The translations under genes were made by a program, and so were the position numbers. The notes beneath the pieces were generated by a model that had not been told where the DNA came from, ran no database searches, and was given only the letters and a program-made list of their open reading frames with translations. From assembly GCA_963808545.1 (NCBI GenBank), contig CAWEGB010000007.1, positions 124,001 to 188,000 of the forward strand: a stretch of 64,000 nucleotides of DNA, in the 5' to 3' direction. Below are positions 7,984 to 16,022 of the stretch, piece by piece. Each line of letters opens with the position of its first letter. Positions within the stretch are counted from its first letter, which is position 1. Origin of the DNA: JACVRW01 sp963808545. Its GTDB lineage: Bacteria; Actinomycetota; Thermoleophilia; Solirubrobacterales; Thermoleophilaceae.

Positions 7984-9777
7984 TCACCGGCCGGGCTCCT
8001 CGCGGACCCGCTGGAGACGGGCGACCTTGAGGGCCAGCTCGAGCGACAGCAGGTCCTCGGCCTGCAGATCGAGCCCCGTGATCTGCTGGATGCGCTCGAG
8101 CCGCTGGCGCACCGTGTTGGGGTGGATGTAGAGCGCCCTCGCGCTCGCCGCCACGCTGCAGCGGTCGGTGAGGTAGCGCTCGAGCGTGTCCACCAGCCTG
8201 GCGTTTCGGTCGTGGTCGTACTCGGTCAGCGCGACCACCGCCTGGCCGTAGCGGTCCCGCGGGGCCTCGTCGAGCTCGAGGTTGACCAGGTAGCGGTAGG
8301 CGCCAAGCCGGTCGTAGGCCACGGCGCCGCCGCCGGCGGCGAGCGAGCTGCCGATGCGAGCGGCGTCGGCGGCCTCGCGCATCCGGCGCCTGGCACCGGC
8401 GGCTCCACGGTCCGCTCCGGAAAGCCCGATGTGGATGGACAACTCGCCGCCCAGCTGCTCGCAGGACCGGCGTAGCCCCTCTTCGGCCCCCTTCTCGAGC
8501 GCGGGTAGCGGCACCAGCGCGCGCAGCGCGTCGTGGCGGGCGTCGAAGAAGGCGCGCCTGTAGTGGCGGCGAAGGCGGGCCTGCAGCGCGGCGGCGAGCT
8601 CGGGCCAGGGCGTCTCCTCGCTCCCCGTGGCGGAAGCGCGCATGGCGTGCAGGAAGACATGCGGCCGCGAGAGATCGCAGCGGGCCTCGATGGCCTTGGC
8701 CTCGGCGGTCTGCACGGAGCCGGCGGCCAGGGCCTCGAACATGTCCTTGACGATGTTCTCGGCCGTCAGGCGCTCGATCAGCTCGGCCTTCTTGAGGCCC
8801 ACCGCGGTCTGGTTGGCCACGGCGCCGAGCAGCTCACCGTCCTCATCGCCGAAGCCACGCCCCGTCACCGTGCAGCACAGCAGCCCCAGCTGCTCGTCTC
8901 CGGCGGCCAGCGGGGCCACCAGCAGGCGCTCGCCGCCGTCCGCATTCCCGCGCGCGGGCTGGCTGCGGCCGTTGCGCTGCTCGCGGCGCACCATGTCGAG
9001 CAGCAGCGCGGCGCGCCCCGGGCGCGGGCTCGCCCCCGCGGGCTCGGGTGGATCGGCGGCCGCCAGCACCAGCTCGTCGGCCTCCGGATCGAGCCGCCAG
9101 ATCTGGCAGGTGTCGGCGCCGAGCAGCTCGCGCGCGCCGCGGGTGACCGCATCGTGCAGATCCTCACGCAGCGTTACCGCCGCCAGCGCCTGGCTCAGCC
9201 GCGTGAGCGTGGTCAGTGCGTCCACGCGCCGTCGGCTCTCCTCGTAGAGCTGTGCGTTCTCGATCGCGCCCGCCGCCAGCGAGGCGGTGTGGACCAGGAG
9301 GTTCAGCACTTCGTCGTCGAACTCGCGCGGCGCCTCTGTGTGCAGCACCACCACCCCGATGACGGCTCCCGAGCGGTAGAGCAGCGGGACGGCCACCATC
9401 GACTGGAAGCGCTCCTCGTCGAGCTCGGGCACGTACTTCATCCGCGGGTCCTCGAGCGCCCGCTCGCGGATGAACTCGGGCGTGCGCGTGCGGGCGACCC
9501 AGCCGGTCAATCCCTCGTCCACGCCCCACTCGAGCGTGCCCACGAGCTGCGCGTAGCGCGGCGAGGCGGCCCGCAGCACGAGCCGCTCGTCGTGCAGGAA
9601 GTACACGAAGCAGGCGTGGCAGCGGGTGGCGTCGGTGACGATCTCCACGAACCCGTCGAGCACCCGGTCGAGCGAGAGCGACGAGGAGACGGTCTTGATC
9701 ACCGCATAGAGCGTCTCGTTCTCGCGCCGGACGCGGCTGAGGGCATCCCCGCCGTCGGTCACCCGTGAGACAGTCAT
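7984..9777 (-). CDS. GAF-domain PucR/CdaR-family transcriptional regulator
   Basis: 597 residues. A first GAF domain covers about residues 25-180, with G-L-T-G-W-V-A-R-T and V-A-V-P-L-L-Y-R-S-G-A-V-I-G-V-V-V-L. A second GAF-like region covers about 190-345. The C-terminus is a PucR-type helix-turn-helix: L-V-D-T-L-E-R-Y-L, then S-V-A-A-S-A-R-A-L-Y-I-H-P-N-T-V-R-Q-R-L. Such regulators often control nitrogen-compound catabolism, but the target is unknown. The ammonium transporter starts 203 bases away on the other strand, making it a plausible target. The ATG start at 9777 is preceded by a purine-rich AAAGGAGG-like site on the minus strand. Confidence 0.85.
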   Translation of the reverse strand: MTVSRVTDGGDALSRVRRENETLYAVIKTVSSSLSLDRVLDGFVEIVTDATRCHACFVYFLHDERLVLRAASPRYAQLVGTLEWGVDEGLTGWVARTRTPEFIRERALEDPRMKYVPELDEERFQSMVAVPLLYRSGAVIGVVVLHTEAPREFDDEVLNLLVHTASLAAGAIENAQLYEESRRRVDALTTLTRLSQALAAVTLREDLHDAVTRGARELLGADTCQIWRLDPEADELVLAAADPPEPAGASPRPGRAALLLDMVRREQRNGRSQPARGNADGGERLLVAPLAAGDEQLGLLCCTVTGRGFGDEDGELLGAVANQTAVGLKKAELIERLTAENIVKDMFEALAAGSVQTAEAKAIEARCDLSRPHVFLHAMRASATGSEETPWPELAAALQARLRRHYRRAFFDARHDALRALVPLPALEKGAEEGLRRSCEQLGGELSIHIGLSGADRGAAGARRRMREAADAARIGSSLAAGGGAVAYDRLGAYRYLVNLELDEAPRDRYGQAVVALTEYDHDRNARLVDTLERYLTDRCSVAASARALYIHPNTVRQRLERIQQITGLDLQAEDLLSLELALKVARLQRVREEPGR

Positions 9778-9980
9778 GCGAGCCTCCTTTCCGTGGCGGA
9801 TCGTAGCCTCGGGGCGTCGCCCTCCCTATGTGAGCATCCCACACTCGTTGAGCGCCAAGCCTGTGCGAAGGTCACATTGCAGAGCGCGCCAACCGCGAAT
9901 ACCGTCGCCGCTCAGGTGACTCGTGCCAGCAGTCTCTTGAGCGCTCGCGGCGCCTGTGCGCGCCGGGCGGGGAGGATCGG

Positions 9981-11418
9981 ATGATCGCGTTCGTCATGGC
10001 CCAGGTCGAGAGCCTGGAAGAGGCCGCGCCCGTCGAGGCCCAGAACCTCGACGCCGTGATCCTGGGCGAGCAGTTCTACTTCTTCACCGTCGTGCTCATG
10101 TGGCTGATCCACGCCGGCTTCATGAGCTACGAGGCCGGGGTGGTCAGGCGCAAGAACGTGCTGGCCACGGCGATGAAGAACATCCTGACGATCGCCGTCG
10201 TCACGCCGACGCTTCTACTACTTCGGCTGGTGGATCTACAACTGCAACCAGCCCGGCCTGCCGATCGGCCCCAACTCGGCCGACTTCACCGCGCTGGCCT
10301 GTCAGGGCGGCATCCCCTGGTCCGACGCCTTCGGCCCGAACCTCACCAACAACATCAACCTGATCTTCTTCCTGGCCTTCCTGCTGTTCTCGTGGACCAC
10401 GGCGTCGATCATGTCCGGAGCGCTGCTCGAGCGCGTGAGGCTGTCGGCCTACCTGGTCCTCGCCTCGATTCTCGGCTCGGCGGTGTGGATCCTCGACGCG
10501 GCCTGGGGATGGAGCGCGGGCGGCTGGCTCACCCTGCGCTTCGGCTTCCACGACGCCATCGCCTCCGGCGTGGTCCACGGTGTGGCCGGTGCCTTCACGC
10601 TGGGAGTCCTGTTCCACCTGGGGCCGCGAATAGGCAAGTACACGCGCGAAGGGCTGGCGCGCCAGTTCCGCCCGCAGAACCTGCACATCACCCTGCTCGG
10701 CCTGATGCTGATCTTCACGGGCTTCTACGCCTTCTACGGCGCCTGTCTGGTGATCTCGTCCACGGCCTTCCCGGGCTGGGCCAGCATCTACCTGAGCCCC
10801 ACCACGCTCGGCTCGATCACGATGGTGATCACGATGGGCTTCGCGGGCGGCTTCACCGGAGGCTACTTCGCCTCCAGGGGTGATCCGTTCTGGACGGTGT
10901 CGGGCGGCCTCGCCGGGGTCATCGGGGTGTCGGCGGGCGCGGACGTCTACGCGCCCAGCCTGGCCTATCTGCTCGCGATCGTCACCGCCGTCCTGGCCGT
11001 GTACGCCGGCAACTTCATCGAGGTGAAGATGCGCGTCGACGATGTGGTGGGAGCGGTGGCCGTTCACGGCTTCTCGGGCTTCCTCGGGGTGTTCTGGGTC
11101 GGCGTCTTCGCGGCGGGGTACCCCACCGGCCTCAACAACATGGACAGCTCGATCGGCGGTCAGCTGATCGGCATCGCCACCTTCCTGCCGCTCGGGTTCC
11201 TGTCCGGCTGGGTGGCGGCGCTCATCCTCAAGAAGCTCAACCTGCTGCGCGTGCCGCCGGAGGTCGAGCTGGAGGGCCTCGACGTCTCGGAGTACGACGC
11301 GGACCTGTACATGCCCGAAATGGCCCGGATCGAGGAGTCCATGACCGAGCCCGACGGCACCGTCGTCCCGTCCGAGCGAATACTCATCGAGGCTGAACGA
11401 GAGGTGATCAGAAGGTGA
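9981..11418 (+). CDS. amt: ammonium/methylammonium transporter, interrupted by a +1 frameshift
   Basis: Two overlapping frames together spell one Amt/Rh-family channel. The first (from 9981) gives E-A-G-V-V-R-R-K-N-V and K-N-I-L-T-I-A-V-V-T-P-T. The second resumes with F-Y-Y-F-G-W-W-I-Y-N-C and continues through F-H-D-A-I-A-S-G-V-V-H-G-V and V-H-G-F-S-G-F-L-G-V-F-W to the stop at 11418. The shift lies within about 10209-10213. Removing one base there gives a clean reading frame of 478 residues. A GGAGG ribosome site lies at 9971-9975. Amt channels conduct ammonium and often methylammonium, which fits the methylamine theme. Either the gene is broken or the assembly carries an extra base. No glnK follows. 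Confidence 0.85.
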
Positions 11419-11431
11419 CCGAGGAGACGCC

Positions 11432-11771
11432 ATGCCTCTGCTGATCGACAGCGCGCCCGACTGCATCGTGTCCAACGAGGCGGCCGAGCCTGCCGATGAC
11501 TCCGCCGACTTCATCCTGCAGGCCAACTTCGAGGACTGCGCGGGCTTCATGACCTTCGGCCCGGGCTCGACCTACGGCGAGGAGGGCGCCTCGGCCGAGA
11601 CGCTCTACTACGTGCTCACCGTGCTGGGCATGGTCGTGACCGTGCTCGCGCTGGTGGCCTGGGTGGTCGTACGAGAACCGTCAGCTGGTCGGTCACGTGG
11701 CCCGCATTCGCGGCCGCGGCGGGCCGGCGCCCCAGCCCGAAAGCCCGGGCGGAATAAGGAGATCGGAATGA
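11432..11771 (+). CDS. small single-pass membrane protein downstream of amt, apparent +1 frameshift
   Basis: The ORF starts at ATG 11432 after a GAGGAG ribosome site. It encodes an acidic extracytoplasmic-looking N-terminus with two cysteines (S-A-P-D-C-I-V and F-E-D-C-A-G-F) and one membrane helix (Y-Y-V-L-T-V-L-G-M-V-V-T-V-L-A-L-V-A-W). As read, the frame runs on into the next gene with poor codon use. Removing one base near 11669 gives Y-E-N-R-Q-L-V-G-H-V-A-R-I-R and a TGA at 11769-11771. That stop overlaps the ATG of the next gene (ATGA), giving 112 residues. I therefore suspect an inserted base. No homologous family is recognised; a role tied to Amt is possible from position only. Confidence 0.55.
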
Positions 11772-11935
11772 TCGACAACGGCAACGGCAAGCGTCAGATC
11801 GAGTTCCCGCCTCTCCAGACCCACGTCAAGGGCTTCGAGCTGGCCATGCTCGGCATCTCGATCCTGTGCGTCATCATCGTCCTGGTCATCGTGCTCTTCA
11901 CGAACATCGGGAACGAGTTCCGTCCCACCCTTTGA
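11768..11935 (+). CDS. very small membrane protein
   Basis: 55 residues, starting at ATG 11768 with an AAGGAG ribosome site about six bases upstream. That site supports an independent gene over a fusion to the preceding frame. A hydrophilic N-terminus of about 25 residues is followed by one strong membrane helix (L-G-I-S-I-L-C-V-I-I-V-L-V-I-V-L-F) and a short tail. It is the third gene in a run with amt and the preceding single-pass protein. Function is unknown. Confidence 0.6.
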   Translation: MIDNGNGKRQIEFPPLQTHVKGFELAMLGISILCVIIVLVIVLFTNIGNEFRPTL

Positions 11936-11984
11936 GCAACGCTCCACCCGCGCGCCGATCCGGCCGACCTGGCCGCGGCTGCTG

Positions 11985-12272
11985 GTGGTCGCCGGCCTGC
12001 TGGTCCTGACGTTCGTCGTCGCGCGCGGCTGCCAGCAGTCGCAGGTCCGCATCTCCGAGGAGCAGGCGATCGCGAGCGCCAAGGAGGAGGTGACCTTCGA
12101 GGCCCGCCGCACCCAGATCAGGCTGCTGCGTCAGGGCATCAACTCGAAGCCCTTCTGGATCGTGTCGCTGTCGGTGCCGGGCCGCGAGGACAACACGTTC
12201 TCGAAGCTGGCCGTGGTGCGGGTGAACGCCAACAGCGGCAAGGTGGAGGACGTCAAGCAGCGCGGGCGCTGA
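11985..12272 (+). CDS. membrane-anchored PepSY-like protein
   Basis: 95 residues from GTG 11985: one N-terminal hydrophobic segment, then a soluble domain with S-E-E-Q-A-I-A-S-A-K-E-E and V-V-R-V-N-A-N-S-G-K-V-E-D-V. That pattern (an A-I-x-x-A helix followed by a strand ending in N-x-x-T/S-G-x-V) is typical of PepSY-like domains. In-frame sequence upstream also looks coding (P-T-W-P-R-L-L) but offers no ATG or GTG, so the N-terminus is uncertain. The 3' end overlaps the convergent radA gene by 20 bases. Confidence 0.55.
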   Translation: MVAGLLVLTFVVARGCQQSQVRISEEQAIASAKEEVTFEARRTQIRLLRQGINSKPFWIVSLSVPGREDNTFSKLAVVRVNANSGKVEDVKQRGR

Positions 12273-13608
12273 CCCGCGTGGTCGCCAGGGCCTGGCGCAG
12301 CGTGCCCAGCCCGTCGCGCGGATGCAGCACGTCGGTCAGGCCGAACTTGCGCGCCTCGCCGATGCGCCGGTCGGCGTGACCGACATGGCGCAGCTCCCCG
12401 GTCAGGCCGAGCTCGCCGAAGGCCGCCAGAGGACGCTCTCCGCCCAACTCGAACCCATTGGTCGCGGAGGCCAGGGCCAGGGCTATGGCCAGATCGGCAC
12501 CGGGCTCGTCCACCCGCACGCCGCCGGCCACCGACACGAACACGTCGCTGCCGCCGATCGAGACACCTCCGTGACGAGCGAGCACCGCGAGCACCAGGGC
12601 CAGGCGGTTGCGATCCACCCCGTTGGCAACCCGGCGCGGGGGCACGAGCTCGCTGGGCGCCACCAGGGCCTGCACCTCCACGAGCAGCGGCCGGGAGCCC
12701 TCCATGGCGCACAGCACCACCGATCCCGGGGCGCGCGTGGCCTCGTTGACGAACCGCGCGCTGGCGTCCTCGACCTCCACGAGACCGTGCTCGTGCATCT
12801 CGAACACCCCCACCTCGTTGGTTGAGCCGAAGCGGTTCTTGAGGGCCCGCAGCGTGCGGTAGGTGCGCTCGCGCTCGCCCTCGAAGGAGAGCACGCAATC
12901 CACCAGGTGCTCGAGCACACGCGGGCCGGCGATCGAGCCCTCCTTGGTCACGTGCCCGACCAGGATCACCGCCACCCCGCGCGCCTTGGCCAGCCGCATC
13001 AGGCGGCCGGCCACTTCGCGCACCTGACCCACGGACCCGGGGCCTCCCGACAGCGCCGGGTCGTAGAGCACCTGCACCGAATCCACTACGCAGACCTCGG
13101 GGCGCTCGGCCTCGATCGTGGCCAGCACCGCGTCGAGGTCCGTGTCGGCGACGATCGGCACGGTCAGAGCCGCGGGACCCAGGCGCTGGGCGCGCAGCTT
13201 GACCTGAGCGGCCGACTCCTCGCCCGACACGTAGAGCACCTTGCGCCCGGCGGCGGCCAGGTTGCCGAGCGCGCCGGTGGTGAGGGTCGACTTGCCGATC
13301 CCCGGCGAACCCCCGATCAGCACCAGCGAGCCGGGCACGAGACCGCCGCCGAGAACGCGGTCGAGCTCGCCGATCGCGGTGACCATGCGCTCGACCTTCG
13401 GCGCGCGCACCTGGCCCAGCGGCACCGGCTCGAGCGCCCGGGCCGAGCGTCGCCCGCCGCCCGAACCGGCACCGCGGCCGGCCGGAGCGGAGGCCCGGGT
13501 CTCCTCGGCGAGGGTGTTCCACTCGCCGCAGCCCGGGCAGCGCCCGTGCCACTTGGGGCTCTCGTGCCCGCACGAGGTGCAGGCGAAGACGGTGGCGGAG
13601 CGGGCCAT
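12253..13608 (-). CDS. radA: DNA repair protein RadA
   Basis: 451 residues. The N-terminal zinc finger has C-T-S-C-G-H and C-P-G-C-G-E-W. A RecA-like ATPase follows with Walker A G-S-P-G-I-G-K-S-T, the RadA signature K-N-R-F-G-S-T-N-E-V-G, and a C-terminal Lon-protease-like domain. The length is normal for the family. RadA (Sms) is a hexameric helicase that extends D-loops during recombination. The ATG at 13608 has a GGTGAG site just upstream. Confidence 0.95.
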   Translation of the reverse strand: MARSATVFACTSCGHESPKWHGRCPGCGEWNTLAEETRASAPAGRGAGSGGGRRSARALEPVPLGQVRAPKVERMVTAIGELDRVLGGGLVPGSLVLIGGSPGIGKSTLTTGALGNLAAAGRKVLYVSGEESAAQVKLRAQRLGPAALTVPIVADTDLDAVLATIEAERPEVCVVDSVQVLYDPALSGGPGSVGQVREVAGRLMRLAKARGVAVILVGHVTKEGSIAGPRVLEHLVDCVLSFEGERERTYRTLRALKNRFGSTNEVGVFEMHEHGLVEVEDASARFVNEATRAPGSVVLCAMEGSRPLLVEVQALVAPSELVPPRRVANGVDRNRLALVLAVLARHGGVSIGGSDVFVSVAGGVRVDEPGADLAIALALASATNGFELGGERPLAAFGELGLTGELRHVGHADRRIGEARKFGLTDVLHPRDGLGTLRQALATTRVSARAA

Positions 13609-13740
13609 CTCACCGAAGCTAAGGAGGCGAGCGGACGGCTTCGCCCCGGGCGGCGGCGTCGCTCCGCTCGAGCCTGCGTGGCGGACCAGGGTGGTCCGAT
13701 CGGCAACAAGGGGTGGATCTCCCCCAGGGGGCTGAAGAAA

Positions 13741-13757
13741 GTCAACTCACGGTTGAC
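13741..13757. repeat. short inverted repeat in radA upstream region
   Basis: GTCAAC (13741-13746), five-base spacer, GTTGAC (13752-13757). The right arm also forms TTGACA, a perfect -35 box at 13753-13758, but I see no matching -10 at the expected distance on the plus strand. It lies in the 259-base gap between radA and the divergent exonuclease gene; the rest of that gap shows no gene. An operator is possible, as is chance. Confidence 0.3.
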
Positions 13758-13867
13758 AAACTTCAGGAACCCCCGATCCCACCCCCCTCACCGCTCCCTG
13801 ACCACGCTTCCGTCGGCGCGACCGCTCGAGCGGAGCGCAACAGCAACCCAGCCGGTCCGTCCGACCC

Positions 13868-15595
13868 GTGGAGTTGCATCGGCCGTTCGTGTCTCTGCTC
13901 GCGCAGCCACTCGCCCCGGCCGAGTTCGTGGCCGTGGACACCGAGACCAACGGGCTCGGCGGCGACCTCTGTGAGATGACCGAGGTCGGGGCCGTGCTCG
14001 TGGGTGGAGGGGAGCTGCACGAGACATTCGACTCGCTGGTCCGGACGGAACGCCCGCTCGCGCGCGGGATCCAGCGCTTCACCGGCATCACACAGGGCAT
14101 GGTCGACGGCGCGCCGCCGGCCGAAGAGGTGCTGGCGGAGCTGGTCGAGCTCCTGGAGGGCCGTGTGCTGCTGGCCCACAACGCGCGCTTCGACCTGCGC
14201 GTGCTCCGCCAGGCCTGCGAGCGCGCGGGGATCGACTGGCCCGCGCCCCCGGCGCTGTGCACGGTCACCCTGGCCCGCCGCTTCGCCCCCCTGGCCCGCA
14301 GGCGCGGGCTGGCCACGCTGGCCGACTCGCTCGGCATCGAGGTCACCGAGGTCCACCGGGCGCTGCCCGACGCCCTCACCTGCGCGCGCGTCTTCTGCGC
14401 GCTCTTTCCTCGCCTGTGCGCCAACGCGGCCACCATCGGCGAGGCGCTCGACCTGCTGCGCTCACGCCGGCGCGCGCGCAAGACCGAGCCCGCCGAGCGC
14501 ATACCGCCCGACCAGCGCCCCGACCTCTCCACCCTGCCGGACGACCCCGGCGTCTACGTCTTCCGCGACGAGCGAGGACGCCCGCTCTACGTGGGCAAGT
14601 CGATCTCGCTGCGCAGCCGCGCCAGGGCCCACTTCTGCGCACCGGCCGGCTGGACCGAGCGCGCGGAGATCGTGGACTACCGGCCCACCAACTCCGAGCT
14701 GGGCGCGCTGGTGCTCGAGAACCGGCTGATCAAGGAGTGGAAGCCGCCCGGCAACAAGAAGCTGAAGCGCACCCATCGCTACTGCTACCTGCGCTGCCGG
14801 CTCGACATCCCCTACCCCGTGCTCGAGGTGGCCGCCGAGCCCGCCGCGGGCCACGCCGTGAACGTGGGGCCGCTCGGCAGCCGCGCGCTGGCCGCCGAGC
14901 TGGCCGACCAGCTCACGTCGCTCTACCGGCTGCGCCACTGCGGCCGCACCCTCAAGCTGCGCGATCATCCGTCCGCCTACGGCCAGATGGGTCGCTGCGT
15001 GTCCCCCTGCCTGGGTGACCTCGATCCCAACGCCTACCGCCGCCAGCTGGACCTCGCCCTGTCCCACTTCGAGAAGCCCGGCGCGGGTGAGCGGGTCATC
15101 GAGGAGCTCGACCGCCGGATGCGGGAGGCCGCCCTCGATCGTCGCTACGAGCGCGCGGCCGCCCTGCTGCGGCGCAAGGAGCGCCTCGCCTGGGTGATCG
15201 AGCGCCTCGACGGCGTGCTGCGGGCCACCCACGCGGCGCCGCGTCTGGCGCTGGCCCGGCATCCGGTCAAGGACCGCTTCGACGCCTTCTGGATCGTCAA
15301 GGGCCGCCTCGTGGACTGGGGGCCGCTTCCCGGCCCGACCGAGCTGGCCGAGCGCACGGCAGCGGCTCTGGCGCGACCGCCCGGCCGCACCGTCATACCC
15401 GCCACGGAGATCGACGAGGTGCGCATCGTGGCAGGCTGGCTGGCCGAGCACGAGCCCCCGGTGCTGGAGCTCCACGAGAGCACGGCCGCGCCCGACCTGA
15501 TGCGTTTCGTGGCCGCGGCTACGCCTGCCGAGCCGGTGAGCGCTCGGCCATCTGCTTCAGGTTCTCGAGTGAGCTCTCCAGCCACGTCCGCATGA
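13868..15595 (+). CDS. DnaQ-type 3'-5' exonuclease fused to a UvrC-like GIY-YIG nuclease
   Basis: 575 residues from GTG 13868. The N-terminal exonuclease (about 15-180) has the DEDD motifs V-D-T-E-T-N-G, H-N-A-R-F-D and H-R-A-L-P-D-A. The GIY-YIG domain starts near residue 225 with G-V-Y-V-F-R and L-Y-V-G-K-S, followed by the UvrC-like L-E-N-R-L-I-K-E. A region resembling the UvrB-interaction domain follows, but the RNase H-like second nuclease and HhH domains of true UvrC are missing. This architecture is known in actinobacteria and resembles Cho-type incision nucleases with a proofreading-like partner. The last 77 bases overlap the convergent SRPBCC gene. Confidence 0.85.
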   Translation: MELHRPFVSLLAQPLAPAEFVAVDTETNGLGGDLCEMTEVGAVLVGGGELHETFDSLVRTERPLARGIQRFTGITQGMVDGAPPAEEVLAELVELLEGRVLLAHNARFDLRVLRQACERAGIDWPAPPALCTVTLARRFAPLARRRGLATLADSLGIEVTEVHRALPDALTCARVFCALFPRLCANAATIGEALDLLRSRRRARKTEPAERIPPDQRPDLSTLPDDPGVYVFRDERGRPLYVGKSISLRSRARAHFCAPAGWTERAEIVDYRPTNSELGALVLENRLIKEWKPPGNKKLKRTHRYCYLRCRLDIPYPVLEVAAEPAAGHAVNVGPLGSRALAAELADQLTSLYRLRHCGRTLKLRDHPSAYGQMGRCVSPCLGDLDPNAYRRQLDLALSHFEKPGAGERVIEELDRRMREAALDRRYERAAALLRRKERLAWVIERLDGVLRATHAAPRLALARHPVKDRFDAFWIVKGRLVDWGPLPGPTELAERTAAALARPPGRTVIPATEIDEVRIVAGWLAEHEPPVLELHESTAAPDLMRFVAAATPAEPVSARPSASGSRVSSPATSA

Positions 15596-15962
15596 GCCGC
15601 TCACCGCTCAGCGCACCGATGACCTTCATACCGAGCGAGCTCGGTTCGATCGCGAAGTTGCCCTCCACGAACGTGCCGCCCTGCGCCTCGGCGAGCACGA
15701 AGCGAGTGGTCACGCCCGTGCCCGCGCAGGAGATGAGCACCTCGTGGCAGTCGTCGAGCCGCTCGAGCATCAGCTCGTGGTCGTCGACCCCGAACAATCC
15801 CTTCACCACTCCGCGGTAGCGGCAGCCCTCCTTGATGTCGGCGCACTCCACCTCGATGATGTCCGGCCACCACTCCGGGTGCCGGTTCGGGTCTCCCACG
15901 AGCTCCCAGACCCGCTCGACGGGGGCTTCGATGTAAGACTGCCGGGTGCTCGACCGGACCAC
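15519..15962 (-). CDS. SRPBCC (START/polyketide-cyclase-like) protein
   Basis: 147 residues from GTG 15962. The N-terminus has the START-like pattern Y-I-E-A-P-V-E-R-V-W-E-L-V-G-D-P, then H-P-E-W-W-P. The family forms a helix-grip fold with a hydrophobic ligand cavity, but members bind very different ligands. No catalytic assignment is possible. Its 5' end is divergent from pabBC across 60 bases that include the motif at 15994-16007. Confidence 0.75.
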   Translation of the reverse strand: MVRSSTRQSYIEAPVERVWELVGDPNRHPEWWPDIIEVECADIKEGCRYRGVVKGLFGVDDHELMLERLDDCHEVLISCAGTGVTTRFVLAEAQGGTFVEGNFAIEPSSLGMKVIGALSGERLMRTWLESSLENLKQMAERSPARQA

Positions 15963-15993
15963 GCTTCCATTCTCTCATCCGCAGCCCGATAGC

Positions 15994-16010
15994 GAACAAA
16001 TAGGTACAAT
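15994..16010. promoter_or_regulatory. pabBC promoter element, weak match to the island motif
   Basis: GAACAAATAGGTAC at 15994-16007 partly matches the 14-bp motif seen at 28835, 28909, 29516, 38178 and 46187. It overlaps TACAAT (16005-16010), a good -10-like hexamer 12 bases before the pabBC ATG. It may therefore be just a promoter, with a nearly leaderless transcript. No -35 box is evident at the normal spacing. Confidence 0.35.
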
Positions 16011-16022
16011 CGACCCGCTCGC

